From NCBI GenBank assembly GCA_002493085.1, contig DKXQ01000245.1, positions 14,870 through 20,829 on the forward strand: a stretch of DNA of 5,960 bases, read 5' to 3'. The stretch comes from Lachnoclostridium sp. UBA7122 (GTDB lineage: Bacteria; Bacillota; Clostridia; Lachnospirales; Lachnospiraceae). Shown here in pieces: positions 1-5,887 of the stretch. The notes under the pieces are model-generated. The model searched no databases and had not been told where the DNA came from. It saw only the letters and a list, made by a program, of their open reading frames with translations. Each line of letters opens with the position of its first letter. The first letter of the stretch is position 1. The position numbers and the translations under genes are program-made.

Positions 1-159
1 TATATCTGCCATAATAAGGACTTCCTCAAGCTCTTCATAGAAATCTTCATCAATTTCAGAAAAACCTTTAAAAATTGAATCAATCCCTGCAACCAGGTTG
101 TCTCTGGTTTTTGTAAGCCCTTCTTTAAGCCTGCTAAAAAAACCTTTTTTTTCTTTCAT
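1..159 (-). CDS. ftsY: Signal recognition particle receptor FtsY, N-terminal 53 residues (cut by the window edge)
   Basis: FtsY is the membrane-associated SRP receptor GTPase. It docks SRP-bound ribosomes making membrane proteins at the translocon and resets SRP by mutual GTP hydrolysis. Only the N-terminus is present. It opens with MKEKKGFFSRLKEGLTKTRD, the basic amphipathic start typical of Gram-positive FtsY, which has a short A region and a membrane-targeting helix. It then enters the N domain with DEDFYEELEEVLIMADI (residues 37-53), closely resembling the 'DEDFFEELEEVLISADVG' type sequence of the family. The GTPase (G) domain lies outside the window. The ATG at 159 has a good ribosome binding site, and the gene follows smc by 19 nt without a terminator, the usual smc-ftsY order of Firmicutes. 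Codons 3-8 hold an A8 run followed by GG and a T7 run. The identification is from N-terminal motif and synteny; the GTPase motifs cannot be checked here. Confidence 0.9.
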   Translation of the reverse strand, partial: MKEKKGFFSRLKEGLTKTRDNLVAGIDSIFKGFSEIDEDFYEELEEVLIMADI

Positions 160-167
160 ATCGGATA

Positions 168-174
168 CCCCTCT
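168..174 (-). promoter_or_regulatory. Ribosome binding site of ftsY
   Basis: The minus strand reads AGAGGGG, then 8 nt, then the ATG at 159. It lies wholly in the 19-nt smc-ftsY gap, so ftsY can be initiated without terminating ribosomes from smc, though the short gap still allows coupling. Confidence 0.7.
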
Positions 175-178
175 TTTT

Positions 179-3100
179 CTATTTTATCACATCCCCATCA
201 TCATCATCAGCGTCCAGAAGACTGACTGATACAAGGGCCGAAACACCCTTTTCCTGCATTGTTATGCCATATAATATATCAGCTTCATTCATAGTGCCCC
301 TGCGGTGTGTTATAACGATAAACTGCGTGTCTTTTGACAGTTTATGCAGATAACCTGCAAATCTTCCTACATTGGAATCATCAAGTGCCGCCTCTATCTC
401 ATCCAGCAGGCAAAATGGTGAAGGTTTAAGGCTCTGTATTGCAAAAAGAAGTGCAATGGCAGCCAGTGCTTTCTCGCCCCCTGAAAGCTGCATCATATTT
501 TGTAATTTTTTACCTGGTGGCTGGGCAATTATATTAATCCCGGCAATAAGTATATCTTCACCCTCCACAAGTTCAATAGTTCCCCGCCCGCCGCCAAAAA
601 GCTCTTTAAATACATAGTCAAAATGTTTATTTATACTGGCAAACTGTGCCTCAAACTGTCTGCGCATCTCAGTATCAAGTTCTTCTATTACGCCAGCAAG
701 GACTTCTGAGGCTTCAGTAAGGTCTTCGTGCTGTCCTGTAAGCAGCCCGTACCTCTCCATAAGTTCGTTATACTGGTCCACAGCGTTAATATTGACATCG
801 CCAAGCAATTTAATACTGCCTTTAAGTTCCTCTATACGCTTCTTCATACTTTCAAAATTTAAATTGCTTTCTGTCCTTAAAGCCTCTGCACTGTGATATG
901 TAAGTTCATACTGTTCCCACATATAATCTGCAAAAGAATTTATCTTTCCATCAAGTTTTTCTTTCTGGCTGTTAAGACGGAAGCACTCTTTGTCAAGATT
1001 ATTTATAAGGTCTGACAGTTCTTCCCTCTGTGCAAGGCACTCCTTATGCTTTTCCGACAGTTCTTCACGCTCTTTCTTTTTCTTTTCAAGGTTTTCTGCC
1101 AGATTGCCTGTTTCCCTGCCTGACTTTTCTATTTCCGCCTTGACCCTTTCTATTTCCTGTTGTTTTTCAAAAATACGCCTGTCTGTATTTCTGCTATTTT
1201 CAGAAGCTTCTGCAAGCTCACTATCAATTTGTGTTATTTCATGCTTTATGCGGCTGGCATTTTCAGCAATAAAACTTTGCCTGTTTTCAAGGGATGTAAT
1301 CTCCACCATTAAGTCTGAATTTTTCTGGATTATACTGTTTTCAAGACTGTGCAGCTTTTCAAGCTGCATATTTAACAGGGTAATTTTGTCTTCATAAGAT
1401 TTATTTGTTTCATCATTGCTGGCAAGTTTTAAACGCACCTGCTCCAAAGCTTTTATAAGTTCTGTATTCTTTGCCCCGGTTTCACCAGCTTCAAGATGTA
1501 TCTGTGCAAGTTTTTCTTCATTAGCATTAAAATCGCTTAAAGCCCTGTCATAATTCATCTTTGCAGTATTTTGCTGCAGAATAAGTTCCTGAATCATCTT
1601 TTCACTGGCAGCAGATTTTTCTAATAATTCTTTCTTCCTGCTTTCTATATCTGCCAGCTTGTCTGTCAGCCTGGAAAGTCTGTTTTTAAGTTCTTTAACA
1701 GTTTTTTCCAAATCTTCAGTCTCACGGCGTCTGCCAAGAAGATTAGCGCTGTTTTTAAATGCACCGCCAGACATTGAGCCACCAGGATTTAACAGTTCCC
1801 CCTCTTTAGTTACTATTCTTATAGTATGACTGTATTTGTCTGACAGTGCTATAGCATTATCAATATTGTCAACAGCAACAAATCTTCCAAGAAGATATTG
1901 TACAAGTTCTTGAAATCTGTCATCTGCCTGGACAAGTGAAGACGCAATGCCTATAACACCTTTCTGTTCCATAATGCCATCTGGCTGCCTTTCTTTTCTT
2001 GCCCTTATATTAGTGAGCGGCAGGAAGGTAGCACGTCCATATTTATTTTTCTTCAGGAACTGTATCATATCTTTTGCAGTCTGTGCATTATCTGTAACAA
2101 TATTTTGTATGCTGCTGCCAAGCGCAGTTTCAACTGCCACTTCATACTCTTTATTAACTTTGATAATATCTGCTACAACGCCAATTATACCGCTGTGCCT
2201 GTCTTTCTGTTCCATTATGCGCCTTATGCTCTGTCCAAACCCATCATAGCGTTCTGCCATGTTTTTAAGCGATGTAAGGCGTGAATTTTCAATATGGAAT
2301 TGTTTCTCAGCTTCACGGTGTTCAAGGTTTAAACTGCTGCTTTCCCTGTTATACTCTTCCAAAGCCTTCTTAAATTCCCCATCTGCTGCCTTCGCTGAAG
2401 AAATCTTCCCTGAAATATCCAGAAGTATATCCTTCTGGCTTTCCATAGTCTTACTAAATAAAGCTGCGTCTGACTTATTTTTAATAATTCTTTGGGCAAA
2501 TTCCGCTTTTTTAATATTATTCTGCTCAAGAAGAGTATTCAGCCTGTTTTCTTCTGCCTTGCACTCTGACGCTTCTTTCACCAGTTCAATTATGCTGTTT
2601 CTGCACTCTGCAATATCCTTTTCACTATTGTCTGTTTTTTCCAAAATCCGGGCTAATTCTGCCTCACCCTCTTTTTTGGCTGTACAAAGCTTTTTGAGTT
2701 CTGTTTCATTTGCCTCAAGTTGTCTGCTGTATTCTTCAAGTTCCCTGTTAAACGCAGCCTTGCGGCCTGACAGTCCATCCATTTGTTCTTTATAGTGCTG
2801 TATGCCCTGGTGGATAGCATTTATCTGTTCATTTAATAATTTTATGTCATTTTCGTAGCTATTAAGCTGTACTTTTCTGGCAGACAGGTCTGCATTGCCA
2901 GATTCAATGCTTTCATTCACGCTGTTTAACTGTCCTTCAAGCTCTGCGTACTTCTGTTTGCTCTTCTCAAAGCCAAGCTTTGCGCTCTCTAAGCTGTTAT
3001 TAGCTATAGCTATATTTTTGCAGATATCATCAAGTGCACTGTCTGCCTTTTCATATTCCATAAGAAACATATTTATATCAAGGTTTCTAAGCTCATCCCT

Positions 3101-3754
3101 GTATTTTAAGTACTTTTTTGCCGTTTCTGCCTGTTTTTCAAGCGGCAGTACCTGTTTGCCCAGCTCCGAAAGTATATCTTCAATACGCACAAGGTTCTGT
3201 TTTTCTTCTTCAAGGTTCTTTTCCGCTGCCGCTTTGCGCTTTTTATATTTCACTATGCCTGCTGCTTCATCAAAAAGCTCACGGCGCTCTTCAGGTCTGG
3301 AACTTAATATCTTATCAATCTGTCCCTGTCCGATAATAGAGTAGCCTTCCTTGCCTATGCCTGTATCAAAAAGGAGTTCCTGCACATCCCTGAGCCTGCA
3401 CTGTGTGCCATTTAAAAGATATTCACTTTCACCAGAACGGTAAACACGCCTTGCAATCTTTACTTCATTATATGGAACATTAAGTTTCTGGTCTTCATTA
3501 TTTATGGTAATTGCCACATATGCAAAACCTAAAGGCTTGCGCATCTGCGTCCCCGCAAATATGACATCTTCCATCTTTGCACCACGCAGCTGTTTTGCAC
3601 TCTGTTCACCTAAGACCCATCTCATGGCATCGGCAACATTACTTTTACCACTTCCATTAGGTCCTACAATAGCCGTAATGCCATCATGAAATTCAAAAGT
3701 TAATTTATTGGCAAATGACTTAAAACCATGCACTTCAAGACTTTTTAAATACAT
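179..3754 (-). CDS. smc: Chromosome segregation ATPase Smc (SMC condensin)
   Basis: Smc is the long ATPase of the bacterial condensin. As a dimer, with the kleisin ScpA and ScpB encoded elsewhere, it extrudes DNA loops and aligns the chromosome arms for segregation. The 1191 residues match the family's usual length of about 1190. In order: N-terminal head with Walker A GPNGSGKSN (31-39), arginine finger region KQLRGAK (54-60) and Q-loop IGQGQ (141-145); a first coiled coil from about 170 to 495; the hinge from about 500 to 675, including the glycine-rich GGSMSGG (658-664); a returning coiled coil to about 975; and the C-terminal head starting near LLGDVNINAVDQY (983-995). That head carries signature motif LSGGE (1090-1094) and Walker B CLLDE, with D1118 and catalytic E1119. 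All ATPase motifs are intact, so the protein should be active. It ends in an acidic tail of four consecutive Asp. The ATG at 3754 is 3 nt past the rnc stop, with a strong ribosome binding site inside rnc. No frameshift or disruption is seen. Confidence 0.98.
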   Translation of the reverse strand: MYLKSLEVHGFKSFANKLTFEFHDGITAIVGPNGSGKSNVADAMRWVLGEQSAKQLRGAKMEDVIFAGTQMRKPLGFAYVAITINNEDQKLNVPYNEVKIARRVYRSGESEYLLNGTQCRLRDVQELLFDTGIGKEGYSIIGQGQIDKILSSRPEERRELFDEAAGIVKYKKRKAAAEKNLEEEKQNLVRIEDILSELGKQVLPLEKQAETAKKYLKYRDELRNLDINMFLMEYEKADSALDDICKNIAIANNSLESAKLGFEKSKQKYAELEGQLNSVNESIESGNADLSARKVQLNSYENDIKLLNEQINAIHQGIQHYKEQMDGLSGRKAAFNRELEEYSRQLEANETELKKLCTAKKEGEAELARILEKTDNSEKDIAECRNSIIELVKEASECKAEENRLNTLLEQNNIKKAEFAQRIIKNKSDAALFSKTMESQKDILLDISGKISSAKAADGEFKKALEEYNRESSSLNLEHREAEKQFHIENSRLTSLKNMAERYDGFGQSIRRIMEQKDRHSGIIGVVADIIKVNKEYEVAVETALGSSIQNIVTDNAQTAKDMIQFLKKNKYGRATFLPLTNIRARKERQPDGIMEQKGVIGIASSLVQADDRFQELVQYLLGRFVAVDNIDNAIALSDKYSHTIRIVTKEGELLNPGGSMSGGAFKNSANLLGRRRETEDLEKTVKELKNRLSRLTDKLADIESRKKELLEKSAASEKMIQELILQQNTAKMNYDRALSDFNANEEKLAQIHLEAGETGAKNTELIKALEQVRLKLASNDETNKSYEDKITLLNMQLEKLHSLENSIIQKNSDLMVEITSLENRQSFIAENASRIKHEITQIDSELAEASENSRNTDRRIFEKQQEIERVKAEIEKSGRETGNLAENLEKKKKEREELSEKHKECLAQREELSDLINNLDKECFRLNSQKEKLDGKINSFADYMWEQYELTYHSAEALRTESNLNFESMKKRIEELKGSIKLLGDVNINAVDQYNELMERYGLLTGQHEDLTEASEVLAGVIEELDTEMRRQFEAQFASINKHFDYVFKELFGGGRGTIELVEGEDILIAGINIIAQPPGKKLQNMMQLSGGEKALAAIALLFAIQSLKPSPFCLLDEIEAALDDSNVGRFAGYLHKLSKDTQFIVITHRRGTMNEADILYGITMQEKGVSALVSVSLLDADDDDGDVIK
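197..208 (-). repeat. (GAT)4 trinucleotide repeat in the smc acidic tail
   Basis: Four perfect GAT codons in tandem encode Asp-Asp-Asp-Asp within the last dozen residues of Smc (LDADDDDGDVIK), downstream of the conserved ATPase head. Change of copy number would alter only the length of this tail and keep the frame. Confidence 0.6.
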
Positions 3755-3757
3755 CTG

Positions 3758-4456
3758 CTATCTCCTGTCTTTATCAATGCCAAGTTTAAGGATTGCCTGG
3801 TATGCAGCAGACTGCTCTGCCTTTTTTTTCGTCTTTCCAGTAGCCGTAGTAAGCATTACACCATTAATGTCTACAGCTACTGTAAATGATTTATTGTGGT
3901 CAGGACCTTCTTCATTAAGAAGTTTATACTCAAGTTCCTGGTGTCTGGCCTGTACAACTTCCTGCAAAATAGTTTTACTGTCATAAAATAATTTTTTCTT
4001 TTCGATATCTTTCAAAATATGCTTATATATATACTCTCTGGCACATTTAAAGCCTCCATCAAGATAAACTGCTCCAATAGTAGCCTCAAGTGTATCAGAC
4101 AGTATAGAATCCCTTTCACGGCCTCCTGTTAAATCCTCGCCTCTTCCAAGCTGGATATAAGCACCAAGCCCAAGTTCCCTTGCACAAAGTGCAAGGGTAG
4201 GCTCGCATACATAACTGGCTCTTATCCTTGTCATGTCACCTTCAGGTTTGTCAGGATTTTCACCATATATATACTCGCTCGCAACCAGTTCAAGAACAGC
4301 ATCGCCAAGAAATTCAAGCCTTTCATTACAATCATACTTTTTCAGCCTGTTTTCATTTGAATATGAACTGTGTGTAAGTGCCGTAATAAGCAAATCTGGA
4401 TTTTGAAACTTATAACCAGCCTTTTCTTCAAATTCTAATATTATATTCTGTTTCAT
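3758..4456 (-). CDS. rnc: Ribonuclease III
   Basis: RNase III is a homodimeric, Mg2+-dependent endonuclease that cuts double-stranded RNA, including rRNA precursor stems and structured mRNA. From the ATG at 4456 the protein has 232 residues, close to the 226-250 of the family. The catalytic domain (about 1-150) carries the signature NERLEFLGD (44-52), with E45, E48 and D52 matching E. coli E38, E41 and D45. The second acidic pair, D121 and E124 in SDTLEATIGA, matches D114 and E117. A dsRNA-binding domain follows at about 159-226, with DSKTILQE, the GPDH motif and KKAEQSAA. The frame extends 7 codons upstream to a GTG at 4477, but the AGGAG site falls inside that extension and points to the ATG at 4456, so I use the ATG. 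The 64-nt gap to acpP is AT-rich and shows no convincing terminator or promoter. The last two codons, AGG AGA, double as the smc ribosome binding site. Codons 210-212 form an A8G run. Confidence 0.97.
   Translation of the reverse strand: MKQNIILEFEEKAGYKFQNPDLLITALTHSSYSNENRLKKYDCNERLEFLGDAVLELVASEYIYGENPDKPEGDMTRIRASYVCEPTLALCARELGLGAYIQLGRGEDLTGGRERDSILSDTLEATIGAVYLDGGFKCAREYIYKHILKDIEKKKLFYDSKTILQEVVQARHQELEYKLLNEEGPDHNKSFTVAVDINGVMLTTATGKTKKKAEQSAAYQAILKLGIDKDRR
3761..3766 (-). promoter_or_regulatory. Ribosome binding site of smc, embedded in the end of rnc
   Basis: AGGAGA on the minus strand is exactly the last two Arg codons (231-232) of rnc. It stands 6 nt before the ATG of smc, with the rnc stop TAG between. 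Ribosomes finishing rnc must cross this site, which suggests translational coupling of smc to rnc. Confidence 0.75.
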
Positions 4457-4466
4457 CTGGCAAAAT

Positions 4467-4471
4467 CTCCT
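4467..4471 (-). promoter_or_regulatory. Ribosome binding site that decides the rnc start
   Basis: AGGAG on the minus strand lies 10 nt before the ATG at 4456. It sits downstream of the alternative in-frame GTG at 4477, so it can serve only the ATG. The GTG itself is preceded by no more than an AGG. Confidence 0.7.
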
Positions 4472-4520
4472 ATACACAATATATACCTGCTTTTGGTCCT
4501 GGCATATTAAATAACAATAT

Positions 4521-4742
4521 TTATTTGATAATTAATTTATATAAATCATCAACTGTATTTAATTCATTTACAATATTTTCATCAATAACTATGTCAAACT
4601 CCCCTTCTACACCCATAACTATATTGAACAGTTCCAGTGAATCTGCTCCTAAATCATCATAAAAAGACATATCCTGGCTAATACTGCCAGCATCTATAGA
4701 CAATACCTCTGATATTATTGTCTGAAGTTTCTCAAATTCCAT
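4521..4742 (-). CDS. acpP: Acyl carrier protein
   Basis: ACP carries growing fatty acyl chains as thioesters on a 4'-phosphopantetheine arm. It hands them among the FAS II enzymes in the cytoplasm and to PlsX, encoded just upstream. The attachment motif is GADSLEL, with Ser35 the modified serine, preceded by the conserved FYDDLGADSL context (27-36). The four-helix pattern of the family is recognisable: helix I at about 2-15, recognition helix II from Ser35 through IVMGVEGEFD, and the last helix around TVDDLYKLI. The protein is very acidic (17 Asp or Glu, 3 Lys, no Arg), as ACPs are. At 73 residues it is slightly short against the usual 76-80. The gene is AT-rich, about 29% GC by hand count, clearly below plsX. 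It starts 17 nt after plsX. A specialised ACP of another pathway is possible, but the position between plsX and rnc is that of the housekeeping fatty-acid ACP. Confidence 0.93.
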   Translation of the reverse strand: MEFEKLQTIISEVLSIDAGSISQDMSFYDDLGADSLELFNIVMGVEGEFDIVIDENIVNELNTVDDLYKLIIK

Positions 4743-4754
4743 TATGATATGACA

Positions 4755-4761
4755 CCGCCTT
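4755..4761 (-). promoter_or_regulatory. Ribosome binding site of acpP, overlapping the plsX stop
   Basis: AAGGCGG on the minus strand is one mismatch from AAGGAGG and begins inside the TAA stop of plsX. It lies 12 nt from the acpP ATG, which is long. The overlap suggests coupling to plsX termination. It is weaker than the other sites in the window, which is notable because ACP is normally abundant. Confidence 0.5.
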
Positions 4762-5767
4762 ATTCCATAGTTAAATTCTCTTTAATTTTTTCATTAATTT
4801 TTTCTTCGCCAAACTGTATGCACTGCTTAATTGCCTGTTTTATCTCTAAGGACCCTGAGCTGCCATGTGCTTTTACAACAAGCCCGTTAAGCCCTAAGAG
4901 CGGGGCTCCTCCCTGTTCTGATGTATCAAACTGCTTTAATGTCTTTTTAAGTGCTGGTTTAATAAGAAGTGCACCCATCTTGCTTTGTAAAGAGGACATA
5001 AGCCCTTCTTTTATTTTACTGATAAGGGTTGCTGCAAGCCCTTCATAAAGTTTAAGGATTACATTGCCAACAAATGCTTCACAGACTATAACATCAGCTT
5101 TTCCTTTAGGAATATCACGTGCTTCAATGCTTCCTGTAAAGTTGATGTCTGTACATTCCTTTAATAAAGGATATGTTTCCTTAACTAACATATTACCTTT
5201 TTCTTCTTCTGCACCAATATTGACTATGGCTACCCTCGGATTTTTAATGCCAGCTACATGTTCCATATATATTGAACCCATCTTTGCAAACTGTACCAGG
5301 TGTGAAGCCCTTGCATCAACATTAGCGCCACAGTCAATAAGCAATGCAGGACCTTTAGCCGTAGGAATTAATGGCGCAAGAGGCGAACGCTCAACGCCCT
5401 TTATCCTGCCCACGACAAACTGTCCTCCTACAAGTATTGCACCAGTGCTTCCAGCAGAAACAAATGCATCTGCATCACCATGCTTTACCAGATTCATCCC
5501 CACAACAATTGAAGAATTTTTCTTTTTTCTGATAGCCATAACAGGAGGTTCGTCAAATCCAATAACATCATCAGCATGTACAATGCTTATGCGTTCTTTA
5601 TCATATGTATGCTTGTCCAGTTCCCTCTGTATATCATCTGTTCTTCCTGTAAGGATAATATTTATACTAGAAACTTCGTCCAATGCTTCTACAGCGCCCT
5701 TTACAGGTGCTTCTGGTGCATTGTCACCGCCCATTGCATCAACCACTACCCTTATAACACTGCCCAT
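4760..5767 (-). CDS. plsX: Phosphate acyltransferase PlsX (acyl-ACP:phosphate acyltransferase)
   Basis: PlsX is a peripheral membrane enzyme that converts acyl-ACP and inorganic phosphate to acyl-phosphate. PlsY then uses acyl-phosphate to acylate glycerol-3-phosphate, the entry to phospholipid synthesis. The 335 residues match the family length. Visible family motifs are VDAMGGDNAP (9-18), VSAGSTGA (103-110), LIDCGAN (143-149), VIVCEAFVGNVILKLYEG (226-243) and GGAPLLGLNG (286-295), followed by KAHGSS (299-304). A hydrophobic stretch near 245-275 fits the membrane-binding helical region described for PlsX. The ATG at 5767 has an ideal GGAGG site 7 nt away and sits about 35 nt downstream of a predicted transcription start, so plsX is probably the first gene of this operon. 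In B. subtilis fapR precedes plsX and fabD and fabG follow it; here acpP follows directly. No fapR or rpmF is seen in the 193 bp upstream, and no FapR-type operator is recognised there. Confidence 0.97.
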   Translation of the reverse strand: MGSVIRVVVDAMGGDNAPEAPVKGAVEALDEVSSINIILTGRTDDIQRELDKHTYDKERISIVHADDVIGFDEPPVMAIRKKKNSSIVVGMNLVKHGDADAFVSAGSTGAILVGGQFVVGRIKGVERSPLAPLIPTAKGPALLIDCGANVDARASHLVQFAKMGSIYMEHVAGIKNPRVAIVNIGAEEEKGNMLVKETYPLLKECTDINFTGSIEARDIPKGKADVIVCEAFVGNVILKLYEGLAATLISKIKEGLMSSLQSKMGALLIKPALKKTLKQFDTSEQGGAPLLGLNGLVVKAHGSSGSLEIKQAIKQCIQFGEEKINEKIKENLTME

Positions 5768-5774
5768 AATTTTA

Positions 5775-5779
5775 CCTCC
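5775..5779 (-). promoter_or_regulatory. Ribosome binding site of plsX
   Basis: The minus strand reads GGAGG, then TAAAATT (7 nt), then ATG. This is a near-ideal site and fixes the start against later in-frame candidates such as the GTG at codon 8. Confidence 0.85.
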
Positions 5780-5808
5780 ATAAACTTAACAGCCAGTAAC
5801 CAGACCTT

Positions 5809-5837
5809 ATTGTAACAAAGAACATCATATAGTGCAA
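5809..5837 (-). promoter_or_regulatory. Probable sigma-A promoter of the plsX operon
   Basis: On the minus strand a -35 element TTGCAC (5837-5832) is separated by exactly 17 bp from a -10 element TACAAT (5814-5809, 5 of 6 to consensus). The -10 is preceded by TGT, giving an extended -10 (TGnTACAAT). The -35 matches consensus only in TTG, but an extended -10 compensates. The predicted start is near 5802, leaving a leader of about 35 nt with the ribosome binding site at its end. That leader is too short for a riboswitch. Confidence 0.55.
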
Positions 5838-5852
5838 GCCCTGTACTTTGCC

Positions 5853-5881
5853 TTGATAGTGTAACTTTACCTGGGTATACG
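5853..5881 (+). promoter_or_regulatory. Weak candidate divergent promoter
   Basis: On the plus strand TTGATA (5853-5858, 5 of 6 to the -35 consensus) is followed after 17 bp by TATACG (5876-5881, 4 of 6 to the -10). It would read toward the right edge, where an ATG ATG pair at 5914-5919 opens a frame that stays open to the end of the window. No ribosome binding site precedes that ATG, so whether a divergent gene starts here cannot be settled. Confidence 0.2.
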
Positions 5882-5887
5882 AAAGTT
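5863..5887. repeat. Short inverted repeat AACTTT-N13-AAAGTT upstream of plsX
   Basis: Perfect 6-bp arms at 5863-5868 and 5882-5887 flank a 13-bp centre that contains the palindrome GTATAC (5875-5880). It lies upstream of the plsX promoter and brackets the candidate divergent -10. It could be a regulator site, but such short AT-rich arms arise easily by chance. It does not match the FapR operator as I know it. Confidence 0.25.

Noticed and set aside
2329..2529. A 66-codon minus-strand frame inside smc, in a different phase
   Set aside because: It overlaps the intact smc coiled-coil frame on the same strand and shows no recognisable domain; a chance frame.
2259..2795. A 178-codon plus-strand frame rich in Ser, Phe and Leu, resembling a membrane protein
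   Set aside because: It is the complement of Lys/Glu-rich coiled-coil codons of smc (CTT, TTC and TTT opposite AAG, GAA and AAA), which always gives a Ser/Phe/Leu-rich pseudo-membrane protein. The same holds for the plus-strand frames at 990-1397 and 2895-3344.
4457..4520. A possible terminator or hairpin in the acpP-rnc gap (ATATT-N7-AATAT)
   Set aside because: The stem is five A-T pairs with no GC and no following U-tract, too weak for an intrinsic terminator. The gap otherwise holds only the rnc ribosome binding site.
5064..5783. A 239-codon open frame on the plus strand, antisense to plsX
   Set aside because: It lies almost wholly opposite plsX, whose family motifs are unambiguous. Its predicted protein is Ser/Thr/Pro/Ile-rich without a recognisable domain, as expected for a codon-bias shadow.
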